A stretch of DNA of 9,040 nucleotides from CAYSIX01 sp964431205 (GTDB lineage: Bacteria > Planctomycetota > Phycisphaerae > Phycisphaerales > Phycisphaeraceae). The notes below the pieces were generated by a model, which saw only the letters and a list, made by a program, of their open reading frames with translations, had not been told where the DNA came from and did no database searches. A program made the position numbers and the translations under genes. Positions 1-6,048 of the stretch are shown piece by piece. The DNA is taken from NCBI GenBank assembly GCA_964431205.1, contig CAYSIX010000179.1, forward strand, positions 1-9,040. Direction: 5' to 3'. Position 1 is the stretch's first letter. The number at the start of each line of letters is the position of its first letter.

Positions 1-128
1 CTGCCGCTGCGGCCGAGGCGGCGGCGCCCGCAGGACCGCAGACCCCGCCGCCCGGTGGCGATCAGTCCAATGGCGGCGACCGGGGCGGCGACGACGTGAT
101 CGACGCCGAGTACGAGGTCAAGGAGTGA
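1..128 (+). CDS. dnaK: Molecular chaperone DnaK (Hsp70), C-terminal end only
   Basis: Only the last 41 complete codons are in the window (codons start at base 3, stop TGA 126-128). The visible peptide is an Ala/Pro/Gly-rich linker followed by the acidic tail DDVIDAEYEVKE. The D-V-I/V-D-A-E-Y/F-E-E/V tail is the conserved end of bacterial DnaK, preceded in the family by just this kind of low-complexity segment. DnaK is the cytoplasmic ATP-dependent Hsp70 chaperone that works with DnaJ and GrpE. The ATPase and substrate-binding domains lie upstream of the window, so the call rests on the tail alone. A strong intrinsic terminator about 180 bases downstream would end its transcript. Confidence 0.85.
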   Translation, partial: AAAAEAAAPAGPQTPPPGGDQSNGGDRGGDDVIDAEYEVKE

Positions 129-308
129 GCCGGGACCGTGACTTGCCCACAGGGTCAAGACGGTCGTGGAATAACCGACCGAGGCCTCGGCGTTTGCGCG
201 GCTGGTTCGAATGCTCTGAAACCATCGCGGGCGATGCGGTGCACGCACCGACGTGAAACGTGAGCGATTTGCCAATGATCGCGTCACCGCCCCGCGTCAC
301 GATAGATC

Positions 309-345
309 GCGAGCCCGCGGACCCGTTCCGCGGGCTCGCTTTATC
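309..345 (+). terminator. Intrinsic (Rho-independent) terminator after dnaK
   Basis: A perfect 12-bp stem: GCGAGCCCGCGG (309-320) pairs with CCGCGGGCTCGC (328-339) across a 7-nt loop (ACCCGTT), followed at once by TTTAT. A stem this long and perfect, with a short T run, between a stop codon and the next start fits an intrinsic terminator for dnaK. The rest of 129-396 holds no ORF I can support. The sequence TATCAT at 342-347, just past the stem, resembles a -10 element and lies 49 nt before the next start codon, but no convincing -35 precedes it. Confidence 0.8.
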
Positions 346-396
346 ATCGGGCGCCGCCGCCCCTGATCCGTCCACACACAGCCGTGGGAGCGTAAC

Positions 397-678
397 ATGA
401 TGTCACCTCCGGACGACCGCGTGTCCTACTTCAGAGCTTGGACGATGTTCATGCTCGGGTCGATCTTGTTGGGCCTGGCCGCGGCGTTCATCCTCGGCCT
501 GATCTTCGCCCTTGTGCTGGCGCCGACGGGTCTCGACCCCCGCCAGATCGAGCCGGTCTTCCACGTCATCGGGCTCGCCACCGGTCTGGTCGTCTCGTTT
601 CTGGTCTACCGCTGGTCCGTGAGGCGTTACGTGCTGCCGCAGGTCGAGGTCGAGGACCGCGACCCCTGGGCCGACTGA
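397..678 (+). CDS. Small two-helix membrane protein, unknown function
   Basis: The product is 93 aa. Two hydrophobic segments are visible: residues about 17-42 (Gly/Ala/Leu-rich, ending in LVLAP) and about 53-72 (VFHVIGLATGLVVSFLVYRW). The loop between them is short and the soluble tail is charged (VEVEDRDPWAD). Basic residues after helix 2 (RWSVRRY) favour a cytoplasmic C terminus by the positive-inside rule, which would put the N terminus inside too. The start is one of two adjacent ATG codons; GGGAG at 386-390, 6 nt before the first, supports 397. It sits between the dnaK terminator and an acetyltransferase gene in the same direction, 102 nt apart. I do not recognise the family and see no catalytic motif. 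The membrane topology is well supported but no function should be assigned. Confidence 0.75.
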   Translation: MMSPPDDRVSYFRAWTMFMLGSILLGLAAAFILGLIFALVLAPTGLDPRQIEPVFHVIGLATGLVVSFLVYRWSVRRYVLPQVEVEDRDPWAD

Positions 679-721
679 CCGTTCGCCGTTCGCCACGCCG
701 GTCACGCGCGCCCGGGCGCAG

Positions 722-727
722 TATCAT
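722..727 (+). promoter_or_regulatory. Possible -10 element upstream of the acetyltransferase
   Basis: TATCAT matches the sigma-70 -10 consensus at 5 of 6 bases and lies 53 nt before the start at 781, directly after a 12-bp perfect palindrome GCGCCCGGGCGC (708-719). The best -35 at 17-bp spacing (CGGTCA, 699-704) matches only 3 of 6 bases, so the call is weak. The same TATCATC heptamer occurs 49 nt before the small membrane-protein gene. Confidence 0.25.
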
Positions 728-780
728 CAACCCGCCTCACACGCCGCAGGCGCCCCCGCAGCGCGACAGGGAGCCACGCC

Positions 781-1257
781 ATGGCCGACATGCTGGTCAA
801 GCTCTACGACCTGCCCGACCCGGCGCCGCACCTGGCCCGCCTGCGCGAGCAGGGGATCAATATCCGTCACGCGCGAACCTACGAGATGAGCCCCGTCATC
901 GACTGGGTGCGCGAGGTGTTCGCGCAGAACTGGGCCGACGAGGCCGCCGCCTGCTTCGCCCGTCACCCCGTCTCCTGCCTCATCGCCGTGCACGACGGCG
1001 CGCTGCTGGGCTTCGCCTGTTACGAGGCGACCTGCCGCAACTACCTGGGCCCCATGGGCGTCAGCGACTCGGCGCGCGGCCGCGGCATCGGCGCGGCGCT
1101 GCTCCTGGCCGCGCTGCGGGGCCTGGCCGACCTTGGCTACGCCTACGCCGTCATCGGCGGCGTCGGGCCCAGGGACTTCTACACCCGCACCTGCGGCGCG
1201 ATCGAGATCCCCGACTCCACCCCCGGCATCTATCGCGATCGGCTCCGACCACGCTGA
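781..1257 (+). CDS. GNAT-family N-acetyltransferase
   Basis: The product is 158 aa, a normal length for a single-domain GNAT enzyme. These cytoplasmic enzymes transfer the acetyl group of acetyl-CoA to an amine. The acetyl-CoA pyrophosphate-binding signature is clear: GVSDSARGRGIGAALL, with R99-G100-R101-G102-I103-G104 as the Q/R-x-x-G-x-G/A loop at the start of the long helix. The preceding beta strand (LLGFACYEAT, about 75-84) and the following strand plus FYTRTCGAIEI (about 133-143, Tyr134 in the usual motif B position) complete the fold. The start is supported by AGGGAG at 768-773, 7 nt upstream. The acceptor substrate cannot be told: GNAT enzymes acetylate proteins, aminoglycosides, polyamines and many small amines. 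It faces the leftward operon convergently, 99 bp apart, so a shared pathway is not implied. Confidence 0.88.
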   Translation: MADMLVKLYDLPDPAPHLARLREQGINIRHARTYEMSPVIDWVREVFAQNWADEAAACFARHPVSCLIAVHDGALLGFACYEATCRNYLGPMGVSDSARGRGIGAALLLAALRGLADLGYAYAVIGGVGPRDFYTRTCGAIEIPDSTPGIYRDRLRPR

Positions 1258-1313
1258 ACGCGGCCGCGGCGAGCGGCTCGACGCCCTTGCCCGTGCGCCT
1301 GTTCGGAGCTGTC

Positions 1314-1327
1314 CCCGGCGTCCCGGG
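1314..1327. terminator. Weak hairpin in the convergent gap
   Basis: CCCGG (1314-1318) pairs with CCGGG (1323-1327) around a 4-nt loop, in the 99-bp gap between two convergent genes. It could act on either strand, but it is short and has no T run on either side. A second small stem, CGAG/CTCG, lies at 1270-1280. Neither is a classical intrinsic terminator. Confidence 0.2.
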
Positions 1328-1356
1328 CGCAGACGGGTTTCACCGCAGCGCAAGCC

Positions 1357-2364
1357 CTACAGGCGCACCGTCTCGCCCGTCTCGACGCTGCGGCGCTCGG
1401 CGTCGGCGATACGCATCGACTCCAGCGCCTGCTCGGCCGTGACGACGTCCGACCCGCGATCGCGCTTCACGCAGTCAATGAAGTCGCGAAGCTCCAGCTC
1501 GTAGCCGTCGGCCGCCTCACACGCCACCGGCTCGGTCTTGCCGTCGCGGGTGAGCATCAGCGGCTCGTCGCGCGCCGCGTCGAACGTCGCCGAGGCGCCC
1601 TCGAAGCTCACGGCATAACGCATCGTGAACCCGCCGCCCTCGGCCACGGCCCAGCCGCCCTCGCTCGCGACCAGCGGCACCTGCTCGAAGTCGTACAGCG
1701 TCGCGACGTGGTCCACCCCGCCCGATACCACGGAGTAACCCCGACTCGTCACCGCGCGCGGCACGCCGAACAGGTCGTGCACGAAGTCCGTGTCGTGGAT
1801 GTGCAGGTCCATCAGCGCCCCGCCGGACTTCGTGCCATCGCGGAACCACCCGGGCGGCGGCGGGCAGACGCGCAGGAACGTCGCCGCGCGCACCGCCCCG
1901 TACGTGCCCTCGTCGGCCGCTCGCTTCAGCCACGCCCACTGCGGCCAGTACCGCATGCACATCGCCGGGAACAGGCGGCCTCGGGCGCCCTTCGCCGCCG
2001 AAACGATCGCCTCGGCGTCCTCCAGGTTCGCCGCCAACGGCTTCTCCAGGATCACGTGCTTGCCCGCCTCCAGCGCCGCCGTCGCCAGCTCGCGGTGCGC
2101 CGGCGTCGGCACGCACAGGTCCACCACGTCCACGTCCGGCAGCGTCACCGCCTCACGCAGGTCGGTCGTGCCGTGGATCCGATCCATCGGCAGCCGCTGC
2201 GGGCCCTCGTCGCCCAGGTTCCCCCACCCCGCCGAGAGGTCCCCCGCCGCGCGACGCTCGTCCAGGTCCGCGACCGCCACGACACGCGCGTCCTCGATCC
2301 GCTCGTACGCGCGGTAGTGCGTGCGGCCCATGAACCCCAGGCCGATGATCGCTACGCTCACCAT
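1357..2364 (-). CDS. Gfo/Idh/MocA-family NAD(P)-dependent oxidoreductase (operon gene 3)
   Basis: The product is 335 aa, the usual family length. An N-terminal Rossmann domain opens with VAIIGLGFMGRTH (residues 4-16, G-x-G-x-x-G dinucleotide loop). The family lysine motif is EKP at 107-109 (HVILEKPLA). The C-terminal alpha/beta domain carries the D-x-x-x-H signature in MDLHIHDTD (Asp186, His190), where the catalytic His usually sits. Family members oxidise or epimerise sugars, inositols and related polyols in the cytoplasm; the substrate here is unknown. The start is supported by GGGGAG (complement of 2375-2380), 10 nt upstream, and lies only 3 nt after the TAA of the preceding glycosidase, so the two are almost certainly co-transcribed. 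The stop is TAG, right after a typical family ending (ETGETVRL); this shows that TAG terminates translation in this genome. A role in handling a sugar released by the upstream glycosidases is inferred from position. Confidence 0.93.
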   Translation of the reverse strand: MVSVAIIGLGFMGRTHYRAYERIEDARVVAVADLDERRAAGDLSAGWGNLGDEGPQRLPMDRIHGTTDLREAVTLPDVDVVDLCVPTPAHRELATAALEAGKHVILEKPLAANLEDAEAIVSAAKGARGRLFPAMCMRYWPQWAWLKRAADEGTYGAVRAATFLRVCPPPPGWFRDGTKSGGALMDLHIHDTDFVHDLFGVPRAVTSRGYSVVSGGVDHVATLYDFEQVPLVASEGGWAVAEGGGFTMRYAVSFEGASATFDAARDEPLMLTRDGKTEPVACEAADGYELELRDFIDCVKRDRGSDVVTAEQALESMRIADAERRSVETGETVRL

Positions 2365-2367
2365 CGC

Positions 2368-3855
2368 TTACTCGCTCCCCGTGGCGGGCGAATGGTGAGC
2401 GGGGACTTTCACCTCCGGCCGGCTCGCGCTGGAGCGAATGTGCCGTGGCGGCGTCGCCTCGCGTCGGTCCACCAGCAACTCCACGCCGTCCACTTCCCCC
2501 TCGGGCCGGTGCTCGAACGGCCCGCCGCCGGTCTCGAGTCGCCTGGCCACCGTCCACACGTCGCCGCGCTGCTCGATCAGCCGGTACGCGCCCGCCGGCA
2601 CGTCCTCGGCGCGCCAGTGGCCCGGCTCGGCCTCGTGCAGCACGATCGGAGCCGGGCGCCACTGCAAACCCCGCGTCGGGTGCGGCGACCGACCCTGACC
2701 GGCCACGTCGTAGTACGCCGTGATCTCGTCGGGGTACACCTCCAGCACGCCCCGGCTGAACCAGTGGCAGTGCCCGCCCCCGCCCGTCCGCCGCACCAGG
2801 TCCAGCTTCTTTTTCATGTCCGGCCAGGTCGTGTCCGGGCCGACGCCCACGATCCGGATCCCCGCGATCAGGTCCTCACGACGGTCCCCGATGTGCTCGA
2901 GCTGCTGAAGCCACGTCGGCTCGAAGCTCTCGTAGTCCCGCCGGTAGCACTGGGGGACGTATTCTTCCATCCAGCCGCGCGCGGCCCACCTGGGCCAGTC
3001 GCAGCAGTAGTTCTCCAGGCTCCAGGGGTAGATAGCGGGGCTGATCGAGACGATCAGGTTCGGCCGCGCCTCCTTCAGCGTCCGGTAGAAGCGTTCGGCG
3101 AACTCGGTGACCTTGTCGGCGCGCCACTGGACCCACGCCGGGTCGCGGGGGTCGTCGGGGGGCAGGCGGCCGCCGTGCTCCTGCGCGTAGAGTTGCGTGG
3201 TGTACGGGTCGTAGCCCATGGTCACGGGCAGGGCGATGCGGTCGTCGAGCTGGACGCCGTCGAGGTCGTACTTCTCGACGGCCTCGAGCACGAGGTTGAG
3301 CAGGAAGTCCTGGACCTCGGGTTTCAACGGGTTCATCCAGACGAAGGGGTTCTGATCGGAGACGAGCTCGCCGTCGCGGGTCTGGGTGAGCCAGTCGGGC
3401 TTCATGCGGCGAAGGTGGTTGTCGGTGTCCTTGTAGGCGGCCATGAAGCCGTACTCGAACCAGGCGATGTAGATCAGGCCGTTGCGGTGGGCCTGGATGA
3501 GGGTTTCCTGGAGCAGGTCGCGTCCGGGGCGGGCGTGGCGTTGCGGCGGGTCGCTGGGGTCCTGGGGGACGAGCGCGGGGCGGCGATCGACGCCGACGAC
3601 GGCCTCGAGGGTGTCGGAGGGGAACTGGGTGTAGCCGTTCTTCCAGGTTTCAACGTAGACGGTGTTGAGCCCGATCTCGCGGAGGCGCTGCATGGTCGCG
3701 GCGGAGTCGGCCGGGGTGGCGATGGCGTCGTTGGCGGTGGTGGTCAGCCAGGTGCCGCGGTACTCGGGGTCGGCGGCGTGGGCGCAGGCGGTGGCGGTCA
3801 TGATCGTTCCCAGCAGGCAGGCGAGGCGTGGGGTGTGCAGACGTCGGGTGGTCAT
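2368..3855 (-). CDS. GHL10/DUF187-family glycoside hydrolase-like protein, exported (operon gene 2)
   Basis: The product is 495 aa. It starts with a basic n-region (TTRR), a hydrophobic stretch and ATACAHA-AD. This could be cut by signal peptidase I after AHA (residue 27); Cys24 in ATAC would be a weak lipobox, so a lipoprotein is possible. The GHL10 (glycosyl-hydrolase-like 10, DUF187, YngK/DigH-like) TIM-barrel spans about 31-385: RGTWLTTT (33-40), GLNTVYVETWKNG (62-74), WFEYGF (132-137), YDLDGVQLDDR (196-206, the acidic family core with Asp204/Asp205) and EYVPQCY (298-304). A C-terminal beta-type domain follows (about 400-465), ending ELLVDRRE. It closely resembles the next gene upstream but lacks dockerin repeats and PEP-CTERM. 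It also has an insertion of about a dozen residues (PQDPSDPPQRHA, 97-108). The start overlaps the previous stop as ATGA; GAAAGG 9 nt upstream supports it. The glycan substrate is unknown. Confidence 0.9.
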   Translation of the reverse strand: MTTRRLHTPRLACLLGTIMTATACAHAADPEYRGTWLTTTANDAIATPADSAATMQRLREIGLNTVYVETWKNGYTQFPSDTLEAVVGVDRRPALVPQDPSDPPQRHARPGRDLLQETLIQAHRNGLIYIAWFEYGFMAAYKDTDNHLRRMKPDWLTQTRDGELVSDQNPFVWMNPLKPEVQDFLLNLVLEAVEKYDLDGVQLDDRIALPVTMGYDPYTTQLYAQEHGGRLPPDDPRDPAWVQWRADKVTEFAERFYRTLKEARPNLIVSISPAIYPWSLENYCCDWPRWAARGWMEEYVPQCYRRDYESFEPTWLQQLEHIGDRREDLIAGIRIVGVGPDTTWPDMKKKLDLVRRTGGGGHCHWFSRGVLEVYPDEITAYYDVAGQGRSPHPTRGLQWRPAPIVLHEAEPGHWRAEDVPAGAYRLIEQRGDVWTVARRLETGGGPFEHRPEGEVDGVELLVDRREATPPRHIRSSASRPEVKVPAHHSPATGSE

Positions 3856-5945
3856 CGGGTGTCGCCTTTCGAAGGGCAGGGATTGTAACGGGGGCGGGCG
3901 CGGCCGGTGGCGCGTCCGGTGCGTCGTCGCAGGCCGAGCGTCAGGCCGAGCAGCAGCGTCGCCGCGGTTGCCGGCTCGGGCACCAGGGCGCGCAGCTCGG
4001 CGGTGGGCGAGAGGCCCCGGTCGGCCAGGCGATCGATGAAGGCGTCGGCGTCGGCGGCGTCGATCAGGCCGTCGCGATCGAGGTCCGCCGCGGGCAGGTA
4101 GCCGCCCTCGACGTCGGCGAGAAACGCCGGCAGGTCGTGGCCGGCGTCGTAAGCGGCCAGGAACGCGGCGATGTCGAGGTTGTCCACCGTGCCGTCGTCG
4201 TTGACGTCGCCGGGTCGCTCGACCGTGGCGTGACGCAACAGCAGCGTGACGTCCTGCGCGTCGATGGCGCCCGAGCCGTCGAAGTCGCCCAGCGCCCAGC
4301 CGCCTTCCCCGGCCCACGACGAGGCGACGACGGCCTGGTCGGCCGCGTCGGCAAGCCCGTCGAGGTTCGCGTCGCCGAAGACCGTGCCGATCAGCGTTTC
4401 GACCAGGTACGCGACGTCCTCACCATCGATCGCCACGTCACCGGTCAGGTCGGCGGCGCGTGTATGGCGGTCAACGTAGAAGTACGCGAGGTCGATGTCG
4501 TCGGCGGTGAGCGCACCGTCGCCGTCGTAATCCCCGGGCGCGTAGGGGCGGCGGTCGATCAGCAGCTCGACCTGCGCGCCGCCGGCGATCAGCTCGACGG
4601 TCTGACCCGCGTCGGCCAGCAGCGTGCCCGTCTCCCGCCAGAAGGCACCGTCCCGCTCGACCACGCGGTACCGCCCCGTGCGGTTGGCCACGCCCGTCCA
4701 CAGGTCGGCCGCGGCGTCGGCCTCGCTGAGCACCACCGGCGGCGGGCGGTGACCGGCCGGCAGCATCGGATGCGCCGCGTGGCCCCGGCCCGCCACGTCG
4801 TAGAACGCCTCAAACTCCTCGGCGTAGCTTTCCAGCAACGCCTTGCTGAAAAACACGCTGTGCCCGGCCGCCCCCTCCGACCGCGTCCGCTCGATCATCT
4901 GCCGCAGGTCGTTCCACGGCGTGTCCGCGCCGCTGCCGTTGCCCCGCAGCCCCACCACCAGGTCCTCGAGCCGCCCCTCGCTGGCCAGCGCGTCCACCTG
5001 CGGCCCGATGATCGCGTTGAACCCGTCGAGGCTGTCTCGGTAGGCCTGGGGCACGTACTCGTCGAACAGGCCCTGCTCGACCCAGTCGCTCCAGGCGGCG
5101 TTGAACATGAAGTCGGAGAACCCGGTGATCGAGGGGCTGACCGAGACGTGCAGGTCGGGTCGTGCGGCCTTGACGGCGGCGTAGAGCTCGGCGGCGAAGT
5201 CGGTGACCTGCTGCTGCCGCCAGGCGCGGAAGTGCGGGTCGTCGACGTTCGAGGGCAGGGGTCGGCCGGTCTGCTGGCGGTAGAGGGCGGCGGTGGTGGC
5301 GTCCCAGCCGAACTCGCGGGGCCAGGCCAGCCGATCGTCGAGCTGGACGCCGTCGAGGTCGTAACGGGTCGCGGCGTCGAGGACGACGCCGATCAGCAGC
5401 TGAGGGACCTCGGGGACGGCGGGGTTCATCCAGGCGAAGCCGTTGCTGGCGTTGGCGAAGCGGCCCTGCTGGTCGCGCAGGAGCCAGCCCCGATCGCGCA
5501 TGTGGGTGGCCAGGGGGTTGGAGGGCGCGCCGCCGCTGCCGACGAACTGGGCGGCGAAGCCGTACTCGAACCAGCCGACGTGGGCGAGCTGTTGTCGGTG
5601 GGCGTGGATGAGGGTTTCTTCGAGCAGGTCGCGAGAGCCGAGGCCGGGGCGTCGGTCGAAGCCGATGGCGTCGTCGAGGGTGGGGGAGGGGAACTGGGTG
5701 TAGCCGTTCTTCCAGGTCTCGACGTAGACGGTGTTCAGGCCGGTCCGGCGGAGGTCGGCCATGACGGACTCGGTGAAGAATCCGGAGGCGATGGTGTCGG
5801 GCCCGGTGGTGGTCAGCCAGGTGCCGCGGACCTCGGGCGGGGCGGCGAGGGCTGGGGCGGCGGGGCCGAGCAGGGCGGTCAGGCCGGCGCAGGCGAGGCC
5901 GAGGGCACGCCTGAGGGAGCAGCGCGGGGTGGAGAGCGATGGCAT
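3852..5945 (-). CDS. GHL10/DUF187 glycoside hydrolase-like protein with dockerin-type repeats and PEP-CTERM anchor (operon gene 1)
   Basis: The product is 697 aa. The signal peptide is residues 1-35 (RRALGLACAGLTALLG..., probable cut after ALA). The GHL10 barrel is about 38-390, with RGTWLTTTG (40-48), GLNTVYVETWKNG (69-81), WFEYGF (125-130), YDLDGVQLDDR (195-205, acidic core Asp203/Asp204) and EYVPQAY (296-302). A beta-type domain is at about 400-467. Six EF-hand-like repeats of dockerin type I pattern (G-D-x-D/N-x-D-G-x-x-D-x-x-D) run from 471 to 640, then PEP-CTERM (VPEPAT, a hydrophobic stretch and RRR, 655-675). PEP-CTERM proteins are exported, cleaved and anchored by an exosortase, so surface display is likely. 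The ending is odd: 22 residues follow RRR, where most family members stop within a few. The ATG at 5945 leads straight into the signal peptide; GAGG 11 nt upstream is a weak ribosome site. The reading frame stays open upstream into the divergent gene, but that is a GC artefact. Confidence 0.9.
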   Translation of the reverse strand: MPSLSTPRCSLRRALGLACAGLTALLGPAAPALAAPPEVRGTWLTTTGPDTIASGFFTESVMADLRRTGLNTVYVETWKNGYTQFPSPTLDDAIGFDRRPGLGSRDLLEETLIHAHRQQLAHVGWFEYGFAAQFVGSGGAPSNPLATHMRDRGWLLRDQQGRFANASNGFAWMNPAVPEVPQLLIGVVLDAATRYDLDGVQLDDRLAWPREFGWDATTAALYRQQTGRPLPSNVDDPHFRAWRQQQVTDFAAELYAAVKAARPDLHVSVSPSITGFSDFMFNAAWSDWVEQGLFDEYVPQAYRDSLDGFNAIIGPQVDALASEGRLEDLVVGLRGNGSGADTPWNDLRQMIERTRSEGAAGHSVFFSKALLESYAEEFEAFYDVAGRGHAAHPMLPAGHRPPPVVLSEADAAADLWTGVANRTGRYRVVERDGAFWRETGTLLADAGQTVELIAGGAQVELLIDRRPYAPGDYDGDGALTADDIDLAYFYVDRHTRAADLTGDVAIDGEDVAYLVETLIGTVFGDANLDGLADAADQAVVASSWAGEGGWALGDFDGSGAIDAQDVTLLLRHATVERPGDVNDDGTVDNLDIAAFLAAYDAGHDLPAFLADVEGGYLPAADLDRDGLIDAADADAFIDRLADRGLSPTAELRALVPEPATAATLLLGLTLGLRRRTGRATGRARPRYNPCPSKGDTR
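3921..3983 (-). other. PEP-CTERM sorting motif (residues 655-675 of the first GHL10 protein)
   Basis: VPEPAT is followed by a short hydrophobic stretch (AATLLLGLTLGL) and RRR. This is the tripartite exosortase sorting signal in order. It implies that an exosortase is encoded elsewhere in the genome. The open frame runs 22 residues beyond RRR, into the ribosome-binding region and start codon of the next gene. Confidence 0.88.
4026..4535 (-). repeat. Six dockerin/EF-hand-like calcium-binding repeats within the first GHL10 gene
   Basis: This encodes residues 471-640. The repeats begin GDYDGDGALTADD (471), ADLTGDVAIDGED (498), GDANLDGLADAAD (524), GDFDGSGAIDAQD (553), GDVNDDGTVDNLD (579) and ADLDRDGLIDAAD (620). 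Each has Asp/Asn at calcium-ligand spacing, then a hydrophobic helix. In cellulosome systems paired repeats bind cohesins. In planctomycetes such repeats commonly sit before PEP-CTERM without any known cellulosome, so here a calcium-stabilised stalk is at least as likely as cohesin docking. Confidence 0.85.
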
Positions 5946-5990
5946 CAGTGCAAAAACCTCGTGATGGCCGGTGGCAACGGAGTGCGGGCG

Positions 5991-6019
5991 TGTATAACTT
6001 GCCGGATCGGACGAGCCAA
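5991..6019 (-). promoter_or_regulatory. Candidate sigma-70 promoter of the leftward GHL10 operon
   Basis: Read on the minus strand, TTGGCT (complement of 6014-6019) is 17 bp from TATACA (complement of 5991-5996). Each hexamer matches consensus at 4 of 6 bases and the spacing is optimal. Transcription would start near 5984, leaving an untranslated leader of about 40 nt before the ATG at 5945. It lies in the 102-bp divergent region, about 16 bp from the -10 of the rightward promoter. Confidence 0.5.
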
Positions 6020-6035
6020 CCCTTGATTCGTGGAT

Positions 6036-6048
6036 TATACTATAACAA
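6036..6048 (+). promoter_or_regulatory. Candidate -10 element placed for a leaderless mRNA
   Basis: TATACT (6036-6041, 5 of 6 consensus bases) ends exactly 6 nt before the ATG at 6048, so a transcript would begin at or next to the start codon. No Shine-Dalgarno sequence precedes that ATG, and the first codons are unusually AT-rich for this window. That is the architecture of leaderless genes. The hexamer lies in an AT-only inverted repeat, TTATA-C-TATAA (6035-6045), which could also be an operator half. No good -35 stands 16-18 bp upstream. Confidence 0.45.

Noticed and set aside
438..1442. A 334-residue rightward frame spanning the membrane protein and acetyltransferase genes
   Set aside because: It is Arg/Pro/Ala-rich, has no motifs, and overlaps two genes that have ribosome sites and recognisable features in other frames.
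1708..6026. Very long rightward open frames (1708-3888 and 3828-6026) opposite the glycosidase operon
   Set aside because: They are Arg/Pro/Val/Gly-rich with no recognisable domain, and lie wholly antisense to genes with full motif sets.
6030..6047. GTG 6030 as start of the divergent oxidoreductase
   Set aside because: It has no ribosome-binding sequence upstream and would add a non-family peptide. It also lies upstream of the likely -10 element, so a transcript from that promoter would not include it.
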